From contig NZ_KI928916.1 in assembly GCF_000521215.1 (NCBI RefSeq), positions 134,258 through 198,257 of the forward strand: a DNA stretch of 64,000 nt, read 5' to 3'. The notes beneath the pieces were generated by a model that was given only the letters and a program-made list of their open reading frames with translations, had not been told where the DNA came from and made no database searches. The number at the start of each line of letters is the position of its first letter. Positions within the stretch are counted from its first letter, which is position 1. This document shows, piece by piece, positions 1 to 7,630 of the stretch. The translations under genes and the position numbers were made by a program. This stretch comes from Labrenzia sp. DG1229 (GTDB lineage Bacteria; Pseudomonadota; Alphaproteobacteria; Rhizobiales; Stappiaceae).

Positions 1-748
1 TGTCGGCAGCCTCCTCGAAGCCGCCTTCACGCAGGAAACAGGCATGGACAAAACGGTATTCGGACGATTTGCGCTTTGGATCCTCCGCGTCGTCTTTCAC
101 CTTCTGGGAAACATTGCCGTCATATTCCTTGACCGCCTGCCAGGCCTTCAGCGTGCGCGCACGAAAGAAGCCGCAGTCATTGCCTTGCGCATCCACCACC
201 AGAAAGATCTCGTAGAGCGGCACGTAGCGATAGTGGATCGGTGTGCGGATATCGGCCAGGTTCGTTTCATTCTCGATCGGGAACAGAACTCCCGTCCCCA
301 GTTTCACTGTCGACAGCAGCCGGGACCGATTGGCAAGCGCAAATCCCGACCTGCCTGCATAACGCACCCGAAACAGGTGGTCGCGCACAAGTTCAAAGAA
401 CTCCTCGTCTTCCTGTCCGGGCGGCGGTGAAAACGGATCGCCGAAGCCAACGCCGTGCCAGTTGAATCCTTCCGGCATGGTCAGTGAACCGACGCCTGAA
501 GCCAGCCGGTCCAGCAACCAGACGGCAGTCGGGTCGTAAAGCTTGCGCGAACGTTCGCGCGCAGCGGAACGGTGGAACGCGCTCATGCCGTCAGGCACGA
601 CAATACCGCCCGGCCTGTTGAAGGCACGCTCCATATCCGGAGCCGTATAGGTCACATAGTCCTGCCAGTCGTTTTCGTACCAATGGCGTTCGGACTTCGC
701 GCTCTGCAACTCCTGTTTCAAATCATCGACTATTCCCATCTGGATCAT
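1..748 (-). CDS. Phage portal / head-to-tail connector protein (partial, C-terminus outside window)
   Basis: Partial gene on the minus strand whose 249 visible codons stay open to the left edge. The reverse complement reads as a T7/podovirus-type head-to-tail connector: an acidic helical N-terminus (IVDDLKQELQSAKSER), then a conserved block beginning DWQDYVTYTAPDMERAFN. Family proteins form the dodecameric ring at the capsid vertex that binds the terminase and the tail. Start: an ATG at 748 gives an ATGA overlap with the upstream small phage gene; a second in-frame ATG at 739 is equally possible. The gene order (small MCFFGG protein, then connector) is usual for podovirus-like prophages of alphaproteobacteria. 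Family assignment is by recall of the connector pattern, not a search. Confidence 0.75.
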   Translation of the reverse strand, partial: MIQMGIVDDLKQELQSAKSERHWYENDWQDYVTYTAPDMERAFNRPGGIVVPDGMSAFHRSAARERSRKLYDPTAVWLLDRLASGVGSLTMPEGFNWHGVGFGDPFSPPPGQEDEEFFELVRDHLFRVRYAGRSGFALANRSRLLSTVKLGTGVLFPIENETNLADIRTPIHYRYVPLYEIFLVVDAQGNDCGFFRARTLKAWQAVKEYDGNVSQKVKDDAEDPKRKSSEYRFVHACFLREGGFEEAAD

Positions 749-966
749 GCCCGCCCCAATAGAGTGACACTCGACCGGGAGGCACTGCCAAAGTCGGAAA
801 CTCCCAGCGGGCTGGTATGGGTGGTCGCCCGCGTGCCATAGGCCGCTGCTCGGCGTCGTCGGTTCGTTTCCTGGAGGTTTTTCGCCTGCCTCTGCGGATC
901 GGGTTGCCGCGGTGGTGGTGGAGTCGGTTCAGGGTCCGGCTGCTTGGAGCCGCCAAAAAAACACAT
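745..966 (-). CDS. Small phage protein preceding the connector (MCFFGG type)
   Basis: 73-aa protein starting at ATG 966, preceded by GAGGT six bases upstream. The N-terminus (MCFFGGSKQPDPEPTPPPP) is a short Cys/Gly head followed by a proline-rich linker. The C-terminal half carries basic residues and ends in a TSPLGVSDFGS...TLLGRA pattern. Short proteins with an MC(F)GG start, proline-rich middle and RRA..TSxLG..TLLG tail are found next to connector genes in podovirus-like (pro)phages; their virion role is not established. The stop overlaps the connector start by four bases (ATGA), so the two are translationally coupled. There are 146 bases without a recognisable feature between this gene and the upstream PIN-domain gene. 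Confidence 0.65.
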   Translation of the reverse strand: MCFFGGSKQPDPEPTPPPPRQPDPQRQAKNLQETNRRRRAAAYGTRATTHTSPLGVSDFGSASRSSVTLLGRA

Positions 967-1112
967 GAGGTTTACCTCGCTCTGTTTTGACAAGATCTGT
1001 TAGGGAATTGACAGCTGCAGATGGTTGCCGCCTTGCATGTCCCTGCCACAGGCGGGAAACATCGAAAGACGATCCCACTCTTCACCAAACACCGTCGGCG
1101 GAAAAAAGGCGA

Positions 1113-3506
1113 TCAGGCCTCGGGTGTCTGCGTGTCGTGCACGTGGATTCCAGGTGCGGGCTTTGCTTGCGGCACCGGAATATTGGTTGGATTTGGATCT
1201 GCTTCGGGGACCATTGGCTTGGCTTCCGCCTCGGACTGTTTGGGTTGTGTCAGGCCGAACTCTTCAGCCTTTTTCCTTAGCCGCGCCATATGGGTCATGC
1301 GGCTGCGCTGCCAGGCCCGGTCCACATTCGCCTGGAAACTCTCCGTCACCACACGCCGCTCACCCGCCTCATCGTCATAGGACAGCGTCATCCGCGGGCC
1401 ATAACCGTCTTTGTCATATCCCCCCTGCAGCCAGTCACTCCCCGTTCGCCGGTTCGGCATCACATAGACCTGTTTCGCCCTGATCCCCCGTTCTGTCAGT
1501 GCCTGCTCCGCATCCTCGCGCACATAGCGGAAACCGTCCTCTTCCAGATCGCTGTAGACCTTCTCCACGGGATACTTGATCACCGTGCCGTCCTCATGGG
1601 TGGCAAAGGCCGTCAGACCCCATTCAAGCGCCAGGATCCGCGCAGCAGGCACCTTGGCAACCTCCTCGTCGCCCCGCATGTAGATGAGGCTCTGCTTCAG
1701 TTGTGCATTGTATTCCGCAAGCGCCTGCGCTTCTTCTTCCGGGCTTCCGCCAAAGCGCCTGATCCGGTCATAGGATGTCTTGCGGCCCGAAAACGAACCT
1801 GTTGCTCCAGATCCGGCCTGGCCCGATGCTGCGGCCAAATCATCCGCGCCGCTCCGCCCCGCCCCATGCAGGCGTTCCTCGGGCCAGATCGAGGGCGGCA
1901 GGATCGGGTCGGACCCCGGCAACCGGTCGACATCCGACAGCGGTGCCTCGCCCTCAAGCACGCGCCCGGGCGACAGGTCCGGATTGCGGAAATCCGGTTC
2001 CACCAGCCGTGCCGGTGCGCTTTCCTCCGCCCGGTGCAGCAGCAGATCGGTGAGTTCGTTCGTGCCTGCGCCGTTGGCCAGCGCTGCGTCCAGCTCTTCG
2101 CCACCGGTCCGGATCGCACCGCGCACCTTGCCGATCGCCTCGGCGGCCTCTTCCTCGCTTTCGGCACTGCCAAACACCCGGTCGAGAACTCCTCCAACCG
2201 CCCCGGTCAGCGCATCGCGTCCTTCCACATAGGCGGCAAGCGCGGCAGAATCCGCGACATCGTCGGCAAGCCCTGCCATCTGCTGGACAAGGTCGTTGTC
2301 CGGATAGGCTTCGCCATAAAGCTGCATCAGCGACACGACATCGTCGATATTGCCCAGAACATCCCAGGCTTTCTTCAACGGTCCGATTGGCGTGAAGGTA
2401 ATTGCAAGGTCGATACCGGCTTCCGCCGCCAGGTCCTTCAGTTCTTCCTCGCCGAACTCCAGACCCAGTTCGCGCGCCGCCTGATCAAACGGAATGTTCC
2501 GCTCTTCAGCGCGCGCCTTGACCATCGAGAACACCGGCGGGATCGCCAGCCCGAGCAGGACCACCGGCGCACCCTTGCGCAGCATCTTCATGAACCGATG
2601 GCCGATCTTCGGCCCTTCCTGGAATGAGCCGCTCGCCTTGCCGCTGAGACCGGTCTCCGGATCGATCCGCCCCCCAATCTCACCGCCGCTCTGGCCGCCG
2701 GTCTGGCCTTCCGTCAGACCGTCGAGCTGACCCTCGAACGGTGCGCCGGAGGGAGACAGTGGCACAGCAGATCCTTGATCAACCGGTGCAACACCAAGGC
2801 GTGCGTCGGCCTGGCTGCTGAGGCCCTTGATATCACTGCTGCGCCTCGGTTCTGTTGCCGCACGCCGCATAGGCTCACGCAAGGCGTCCGCATAGGTCTC
2901 GGGAAGATGATATTTTTCCCGCTCCAGCTCATGCGTCGCGATACCCCGTTCTTTCGAGAGGTCAAACTTGCCGTCTTGGATCGCCTTCAGAAGGGATCGC
3001 AGTCTCTCCGGATTGTGGGGCACATCCGGATGGGTCGCCAGCCAGGTCAGGGCAGATCTTGTGCTCAGCCGGTCGAATTGCAGGCCATACAAGGGGTGCT
3101 TCGGATCATCCACCCGATGATCGGGCAGCTCCAGGTCGCGGCTGACAAGTTCAAAGTTAAACCGGTGCTTTTTCTGCAGCATGAATTTCCGGATCGACAT
3201 ATCCGAAAGCTCCTTGCCGCCGCGAGACGTGCCACGCTTGCCAAAGTCATAGGTCTCGTATTCTTCGATCGAGACCCGCGCGTCTACCTCAAGCAAGCGT
3301 CCGTTCACTCTTTGTTCTTGACTCCACTTTTGGAAGAACTTACCGTTCTTTGAGTCCCACTCACCACCATCAATCAACTCCTGTTTCAGGTCGTCGCTGA
3401 AGAAAAAATATTCACCCCGCCGAAGAAGCATAGACAGGCCAGTGACACCTGACCGCCGCATGATCGTGAGGATTTGCGATGCGTCGATGATGATCACTTT
3501 ATCCAT
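1113..3506 (-). CDS. Large protein with N-terminal PIN-type nuclease domain and hydrophobic central segment
   Basis: 797 aa. Residues 1-130 look like a PIN-domain ribonuclease: a hydrophobic strand ending in Asp8 (VIIIDAS), Glu43 (LKQELID), Asp102 (ELSDMSIRKFM) and Asp124 (ELVSRDLEL) match the four-acid metal site in spacing and setting. A Gly/Gln-rich linker lies near residues 255-285. A strongly hydrophobic stretch at about 312-332 (GAPVVLLGLAIPPVF) could be membrane-inserting. It is followed by an acidic helical region (about 340-470), a disordered Gly/Ser-rich part, and a C-terminal region (about 590-760) that I do not recognise. The ATG at 3506 overlaps the stop of the 156-aa gene upstream (TAATG), indicating coupling. 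PIN nucleases are classically small VapC-like toxins; a 797-aa version beside a prophage is unusual. Nuclease function is inference from the acidic-residue pattern; the rest is unknown. Confidence 0.6.
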   Translation of the reverse strand: MDKVIIIDASQILTIMRRSGVTGLSMLLRRGEYFFFSDDLKQELIDGGEWDSKNGKFFQKWSQEQRVNGRLLEVDARVSIEEYETYDFGKRGTSRGGKELSDMSIRKFMLQKKHRFNFELVSRDLELPDHRVDDPKHPLYGLQFDRLSTRSALTWLATHPDVPHNPERLRSLLKAIQDGKFDLSKERGIATHELEREKYHLPETYADALREPMRRAATEPRRSSDIKGLSSQADARLGVAPVDQGSAVPLSPSGAPFEGQLDGLTEGQTGGQSGGEIGGRIDPETGLSGKASGSFQEGPKIGHRFMKMLRKGAPVVLLGLAIPPVFSMVKARAEERNIPFDQAARELGLEFGEEELKDLAAEAGIDLAITFTPIGPLKKAWDVLGNIDDVVSLMQLYGEAYPDNDLVQQMAGLADDVADSAALAAYVEGRDALTGAVGGVLDRVFGSAESEEEAAEAIGKVRGAIRTGGEELDAALANGAGTNELTDLLLHRAEESAPARLVEPDFRNPDLSPGRVLEGEAPLSDVDRLPGSDPILPPSIWPEERLHGAGRSGADDLAAASGQAGSGATGSFSGRKTSYDRIRRFGGSPEEEAQALAEYNAQLKQSLIYMRGDEEVAKVPAARILALEWGLTAFATHEDGTVIKYPVEKVYSDLEEDGFRYVREDAEQALTERGIRAKQVYVMPNRRTGSDWLQGGYDKDGYGPRMTLSYDDEAGERRVVTESFQANVDRAWQRSRMTHMARLRKKAEEFGLTQPKQSEAEAKPMVPEADPNPTNIPVPQAKPAPGIHVHDTQTPEA

Positions 3507-3976
3507 TATTGCACCTCCCGCGGAAAGGCGACAATCCAGGAGAACTCCTCCTTAACGAACTTTTCTGCTTCGGGAGAGCGCAAGGAGGGCAAATCTCCAT
3601 TCACGACATCAATGGCCAGTCGTTTGCCGGCACTGAAAGTCGACGGACCCAGGTCGAAGTTCCGCTTCATGGCATACCAGCGCTTGAAGGCTTCAACTTT
3701 CCGGTTATCCTCGACCGGACACAAATCCCAAAATCCCTCGTCGTCCTGACCGAAATCAGGATTGTCATCCAGATACTTGACCCATTTAGCTGACTTTTTC
3801 AGTGCTTCAAGGATCTCCTCATGCCGGAAGAGTTCCTCCGCAAAACGCACTTCTTGCGCAAAGGCCAGCTTGATTGCGTTCCCCCAACTATCGCGAAAAA
3901 ACGTCCGTCCCTCTTCCGTCTTTTCAAACGCTTCCAGCTCTTCCCGCCAGCCGGTGATATCTTCAAAATCTGCCAT
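3506..3976 (-). CDS. 156-aa acidic protein paired with the PIN protein (copy B of tandem duplicate)
   Basis: 156 aa, acidic, helix-rich, no signal peptide or membrane segment. It begins MADFEDITGWREELEAFEK. The first 27 residues match the upstream paralogue (4168-4638) at 25 positions, while the remainder is only distantly similar although punctuated by shared motifs (ALKK, EAFKRW/IAFKRW, LAIDV, SLR). Both copies are 156 aa and both end in an overlap with a PIN-domain reading frame. The position upstream of, and coupled to, a nuclease resembles an antitoxin or immunity gene, but nothing in the sequence proves binding to the PIN protein. The 18-base repeat ending 29 bases upstream is shared with the paralogue and may mark a common promoter or operator. 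Function unknown. Confidence 0.65.
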   Translation of the reverse strand: MADFEDITGWREELEAFEKTEEGRTFFRDSWGNAIKLAFAQEVRFAEELFRHEEILEALKKSAKWVKYLDDNPDFGQDDEGFWDLCPVEDNRKVEAFKRWYAMKRNFDLGPSTFSAGKRLAIDVVNGDLPSLRSPEAEKFVKEEFSWIVAFPREVQ

Positions 3977-4004
3977 TGCTCTGTTCCGTATTTCCTAAGC
4001 AAAA

Positions 4005-4022
4005 ATGTTCATGAATTGTTCT
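4005..4022. repeat. 18-bp repeat upstream of copy B
   Basis: ATGTTCATGAATTGTTCT lies here and again, base for base, at 4668-4685. Both copies sit about 30 bases upstream of a MADFED start codon. The core TTCATGAA is a palindrome. It is either the surviving edge of the tandem duplication or a shared promoter/operator element of the two cassettes. Confidence 0.75.
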
Positions 4023-4027
4023 GAACT

Positions 4028-4171
4028 TCAAGTCCCAACACACAAGGTGAAATCGTCGCTGAAAAAGAAATGATCGCCCCGCTTTGCGATAGCGATCAAT
4101 CCGTCCAGCCCGAGGTTTTTCATGATCGGACTGATTTCATTGGCATCTATGGCGACAATCGTCTCCATCAT
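4028..4171 (-). pseudogene. Truncated PIN-domain gene (N-terminal remnant, 47 codons)
   Basis: Starts with ATG ATG at 4171, overlapping the stop of the upstream 156-aa gene (ATGA), and reads METIVAIDANEISPIMK... to a TGA at 4028. The remnant aligns residue for residue with the first ~40 residues of the 797-aa PIN protein: the Asp-bearing first strand (AIDAN versus IIDAS), an IM..LG(L/V)..L segment, and RG(D/E)(H/Y)FFFSDD are conserved. After FFFSDD the similarity stops and the frame ends, exactly where the downstream 18-bp repeat begins. This is best read as the truncated nuclease partner left by a tandem duplication or recombination at the repeat. The catalytic Glu and the distal Asp residues are missing, so it should have no nuclease activity. 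Confidence 0.7.
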
Positions 4172-4638
4172 TCCGTCTCCTCTGAAAAGGCGACATAAAG
4201 AGGATAGTGCTCCTTGATGTAATCCTTGGCCTGTCCGGTTCTCAAAGACGTTAGCTTTCCTTCCTCAACATCAATGGCTAACCAAATGGCTACAATTATC
4301 TTGCTCTCGCTGAAGGGAACTGGTGCTTTCATCAGACACCAGCGTTTAAACGCAATGAGCGTGTCGTGAGCTTCAATCGGATTCAGTTCCCAGAATTTTT
4401 CCTGGTGGGGTTCCAGATCGTGCTCTTCTGTGTATGCGATCCACCAAATTCCTTTTTTCAAGGCCTCATGCAGTTCTTCGTCGGCGAAGATCAGATCAAC
4501 CATCTGCACCACGTTTTCATAAGGCATCTTCACGTCGCGATAGCTCTTGTCCCCGGCAAAAAAGGCCCGTCCCTCTTCCGTCTTTTCAAACGCCTCCAGC
4601 TCGTCCCGCCAGCCGGTGATATCTTCAAAATCTGCCAT
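4168..4638 (-). CDS. 156-aa acidic protein (copy A of tandem duplicate)
   Basis: 156 aa from ATG 4638; a TTG three codons upstream is less likely because the paralogue starts at the equivalent ATG. The N-terminus MADFEDITGWRDELEAFEK is nearly identical to copy B (3506-3976), with the first ~75 nucleotides also nearly identical. The body then diverges strongly while keeping length and scattered motifs (ALKKG, IAFKRW, WLAIDV, TSLR). Its stop overlaps the truncated PIN frame (ATGA). This is the first gene of the leftward cassette; the 280 bases upstream (4639-4927) contain the 18-bp repeat and otherwise nothing I recognise. A conserved leader with a diversified body is the sort of pattern seen in diversifying immunity or antitoxin genes, but that reading is inference. 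Confidence 0.65.
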   Translation of the reverse strand: MADFEDITGWRDELEAFEKTEEGRAFFAGDKSYRDVKMPYENVVQMVDLIFADEELHEALKKGIWWIAYTEEHDLEPHQEKFWELNPIEAHDTLIAFKRWCLMKAPVPFSESKIIVAIWLAIDVEEGKLTSLRTGQAKDYIKEHYPLYVAFSEETE

Positions 4639-4667
4639 CAGAACCAATCCTGTCTTGCCGCTGCAAT

Positions 4668-4685
4668 ATGTTCATGAATTGTTCT
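4668..4685. repeat. 18-bp repeat upstream of copy A
   Basis: Identical to the element at 4005-4022 (ATGTTCATGAATTGTTCT), thirty bases upstream of the copy A start codon. Flanking sequence differs between the two sites, so identity over exactly this stretch suggests either functional constraint or the duplication junction. Confidence 0.75.
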
Positions 4686-4927
4686 AAATTGCAACCAATG
4701 CGCGTGCAGTCGCTCGCGCAACTCAGAAGAAGCTGCTCTCCTGTGTCGTGCGATCCTGGCCGCACTTTCCCAATGTACCGTGATGAGGCCTGTTTTAGCC
4801 CTGTTTTGACGAAGCGTCCATCAGACGAAGATGTCTGAAGTGTGTTTTCAGACCAAACGGTCGGAAAAGTAATTTCGAAACAAGATATTAGCCCAGATAT
4901 TGTGTTGAGCGCGTAGAAGATGTTTTT

Positions 4928-5752
4928 TCAAATTCTCCAACCGAGGAGCCGTTTTTCCAGGAAGCCGATCAACGCACTGACGAGAACACCCAGCAGCGAC
5001 AGGATAACCACACCGGCAAACAAACGCTCCAGATCGTATAGCGACCCGGCTTCCAGAATATAGGCGCCGATGCCGTATTCCGCGCCGAGCATTTCCGCCG
5101 CGACCAGAAGAATGATCGCAATCGCAAGGCTGATGCGCAGTCCCGAGAGAATACCCGGCATCGCGCCGGGCAACACGATCTTGCGCACGATCGAGGACCA
5201 GGAAAGCCCGAAACTCTGTCCCATGCGGATCAGTGAGCGATCAACATTGTCCACCGCGCCATAGGTCGCAACCACGGTCGGCGTGAAGGTACCGAAGGCG
5301 ATCAGCGCGTATTTCGAGCCCTCATCGATGCCGAACCAGATCACAAAGAGCGGCAGGAGCGCAATCTTGGGGATTGGAAAAATAGCTGCGACCAGCGGCA
5401 CCAGTCCCGCCCGGGCGTAGGAAAACAGCCCGATCAGAACACCGATCGCAATTCCGGTGCTCGCCCCGAGTGCCGCTCCGATAACAAGACGGGTCAGCGA
5501 CGGCTGCAGATGCTTGAACAGAAGACCGCTTTCCCACAGCTCTCGGAAGGTTGCCAGCACATCTGTCGGCTTGGGCAGCGTCAACGCGGAAATCCAGCCA
5601 CTCTCGGTGCCCCATTGGACCATCGCGATCAGGACGACGAAAACCGCGACACCGACCCAGCGCAGTGACCTGGGTGCAAATCCGCCGCCACGGAACCGCA
5701 CTTCGATCGGCCCGTCACTATCTCGTTTTTTTCCCGCCGCCGTGTCAGCCAT
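4928..5752 (-). CDS. ABC transporter permease, NitT/TauT (SsuC/TauC-like)
   Basis: 274 aa inner-membrane permease of the nitrate/sulfonate/taurine importer family, with about six hydrophobic segments. The cytoplasmic EAA-type loop is visible near residues 178-205 (SFGLSWSSIVRKIVLPGAMPGI), which docks onto the ATPase. The start overlaps the end of the ATPase gene by eight bases, and it is the last gene of the leftward operon that begins with the DUF1185 protein near 13.3 kb. The substrate cannot be read from sequence. Transporters of this family carry sulfonates, nitrate, pyrimidine precursors, aromatic acids and others, so assignment as a sulfonate importer would be premature. Confidence 0.9.
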   Translation of the reverse strand: MADTAAGKKRDSDGPIEVRFRGGGFAPRSLRWVGVAVFVVLIAMVQWGTESGWISALTLPKPTDVLATFRELWESGLLFKHLQPSLTRLVIGAALGASTGIAIGVLIGLFSYARAGLVPLVAAIFPIPKIALLPLFVIWFGIDEGSKYALIAFGTFTPTVVATYGAVDNVDRSLIRMGQSFGLSWSSIVRKIVLPGAMPGILSGLRISLAIAIILLVAAEMLGAEYGIGAYILEAGSLYDLERLFAGVVILSLLGVLVSALIGFLEKRLLGWRI

Positions 5753-6512
5753 CGATCAGTTCCTCGTCCGCAGCTCGCGCTTCCTCGCGCATGAGCTCCC
5801 ACAGAAGGTCGTGTTTGCGCTGACAGACCGGGTCGCCAGCCCGGCGCTCACTGATCGGTGTATCGATGCTGATAATTTCCCGGATCCGCCCAGGACGGCG
5901 CGACAGCACCACGATCGTATGGCCAAGCCGCACGGCTTCAGCCAGGTTGTGCGTTACATAGACGGCGGTAAAGGGCTGGCGCGTCCAGAGGGCGACCAGG
6001 TCGTCCATCAGCAATTCGCGTGTTTGCGCGTCGAGCGCCGAGAGCGGTTCGTCCATCAGCATGACGGCCGGGTTGACCGCGAGCGCACGGGCAATGGCCA
6101 CTCTCTGCTTCATTCCGCCGGAAAGCTGCTTTGGAAGCGCATCGGCGAAATCGGCAAGTTTGGTGCGGTTCAGCACGTCATCGATGATTGCCTTGGAGCG
6201 CTTGCCGCGAATGCCGTGATCCTCCAGCACAAGCGAGACGTTGCCCTTCACGGACCGCCAGGGCAGCAGTGCAAAATCCTGGAACACGAAGGTCAGCGGG
6301 TTGAGGCTGTCGGCAGGCGGTGCGCCGACTTGAAGCACGCGGCCGTTGCCGGGCCTTTCAAGACCGCCGATCAGACGCAACAATGTGGATTTGCCGCATC
6401 CCGATGGACCGACCAGACAAACGATTTGTCCCGCGGGGATCTCCAACGAGATATTTCGCAGCACTTCGGTATGACCATAGTGATGGCTGATGCCGTCCAG
6501 TTTGATATCCAT
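5745..6512 (-). CDS. ABC transporter ATPase, NitT/TauT (SsuB/TauB-like)
   Basis: 255 aa from ATG 6512 (MDIKLDGISHHYGH); an upstream in-frame start would add an unsupported 18-residue leader. Walker A GPSGCGKST at residues 35-43, signature LSGGMKQR, Walker B VMLMDEP followed by LSALD, and the H-loop VTH are all present, so the protein should be a competent ATPase. It energises the adjacent permease and works with the periplasmic binding protein encoded 84 bases upstream. Length is normal for the family. Confidence 0.92.
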   Translation of the reverse strand: MDIKLDGISHHYGHTEVLRNISLEIPAGQIVCLVGPSGCGKSTLLRLIGGLERPGNGRVLQVGAPPADSLNPLTFVFQDFALLPWRSVKGNVSLVLEDHGIRGKRSKAIIDDVLNRTKLADFADALPKQLSGGMKQRVAIARALAVNPAVMLMDEPLSALDAQTRELLMDDLVALWTRQPFTAVYVTHNLAEAVRLGHTIVVLSRRPGRIREIISIDTPISERRAGDPVCQRKHDLLWELMREEARAADEELIDG

Positions 6513-6596
6513 GCCTACCCGATAGCTGCCTGACAACAAGCCCGCATGAGACGAAACGGCGGCCATTTTCGGCCACCGTTCTCGCTGCGTTGATGC

Positions 6597-7613
6597 TCAG
6601 CCTTCGTATGTTTCGACGTAGCTTCCGTCGACCAGTGTGTCGAGCGTGATGTCCATGCCGACCAGGTCTTCGGCCTGGAACCACTCCAGCTGGTCGCGCA
6701 GGGACGCAATGTTCAGCTTGGAACCTTCGTTTATCCGCATCGTGCCGTTGATGATGGACGGCGCTGCCTTTTCGCGCGGACGGTCGGTGTAGACGTATTT
6801 GTGGATCAGATCGACCATCTCGTTCACGCCGGCATCGCCACCGGCCTTGTCGATCATGGTCGAGTTGTAGTCGCTGACACCCTTGCCGAACCCGGTCAGG
6901 AAGTCTTTGGTCTGGTCGCGCTCGTCGGCGGCATTCTTTGCCGAGGTGAAGACCGTCGTCACCTGGTAGCCGGGAAGGTAGTCCGAGATATTTCCGATAA
7001 TGTGAACGGCACCTGATCCGGCCAGCGGCTTGGCAATATGCGGCACGATCGACCAGGCATCAATCTGCCCGGATTTGAGTGCCCCGATGATTGCGCCAAC
7101 CTTTTGCAGCGGCTTGAAGGACATCTCGACGCCCTCGGCCTCGGCGACTTTCGAGCCCATGTAGTGGAAGGACGATCCAGCCGTGGACATGCCGAACGTT
7201 TTGCCACCGAGCTGCGAAGGTGACGTCAGGCCAGCCTTGAATGCTGCATCCGACGCCAGGATTTTCTGGCCATCAATGCCCTTTTCTTCGCTGAGCGCAC
7301 CGCCGATCACCTTGATTGCGCCCTTGTCGGCGAGCGAAACCAGGCCGCCGGACACGGCAGTTACCGCATAGTCGACATCGCCGGACGCGATCGCCACGGC
7401 CATCGGCTGCGCTGCCTGAAAGAATTTCAACTCGACATCAAGGCCCGCATCATTGAAGTATCCGCGTTCAAGTGCAATGAAACTGCCTGAATGGGAAGTG
7501 AAGCGCAGCGCGCCCACCACGATCTTCCTGTTCAGCGCAATGGCCGGTGCGGCCAGGCTCGTCACGGCAGCTGCCCCCATCAGGCCAAGGGTCTGGCGTC
7601 TGTTGAATTTCAT
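6597..7613 (-). CDS. ABC transporter substrate-binding protein, NitT/TauT family, Tat-type signal
   Basis: 338 aa periplasmic binding protein. The N-terminus MKFNRRQTLGLMGAAAVTSLAAPAIA has a twin-arginine (NRRQTL) plus hydrophobic core and AIA cleavage region, suggesting Tat export. The mature part begins KIVVGALRFTSHSGSFIALERGYF, typical of NMT1/TauA-like proteins, and contains the FKPLQ...IDAWSIVPH region that lines the pocket in this fold. The RBS (GGGAGG) is clear upstream of ATG 7613. It lies between the GntR regulator and the ATPase gene in the same operon, so it probably binds the compound degraded by the monooxygenase/aldehyde dehydrogenase enzymes encoded upstream. Confidence 0.88.
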   Translation of the reverse strand: MKFNRRQTLGLMGAAAVTSLAAPAIALNRKIVVGALRFTSHSGSFIALERGYFNDAGLDVELKFFQAAQPMAVAIASGDVDYAVTAVSGGLVSLADKGAIKVIGGALSEEKGIDGQKILASDAAFKAGLTSPSQLGGKTFGMSTAGSSFHYMGSKVAEAEGVEMSFKPLQKVGAIIGALKSGQIDAWSIVPHIAKPLAGSGAVHIIGNISDYLPGYQVTTVFTSAKNAADERDQTKDFLTGFGKGVSDYNSTMIDKAGGDAGVNEMVDLIHKYVYTDRPREKAAPSIINGTMRINEGSKLNIASLRDQLEWFQAEDLVGMDITLDTLVDGSYVETYEG

Positions 7614-7630
7614 CTTTCAATCCTCCCGTT

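Noticed and set aside
1290..2627. Long open frame on the + strand (445 codons)
   Set aside because: Antisense to the 797-aa PIN protein, Arg/His/Pro-rich, no ribosome site; the minus-strand frame is coupled to its neighbour and has a domain.
4928..7613. Assigning the NitT/TauT importer as a taurine or alkanesulfonate system
   Set aside because: The family is broad, the neighbours are not SsuD/TauD, and no sulfonate-specific residues can be read.
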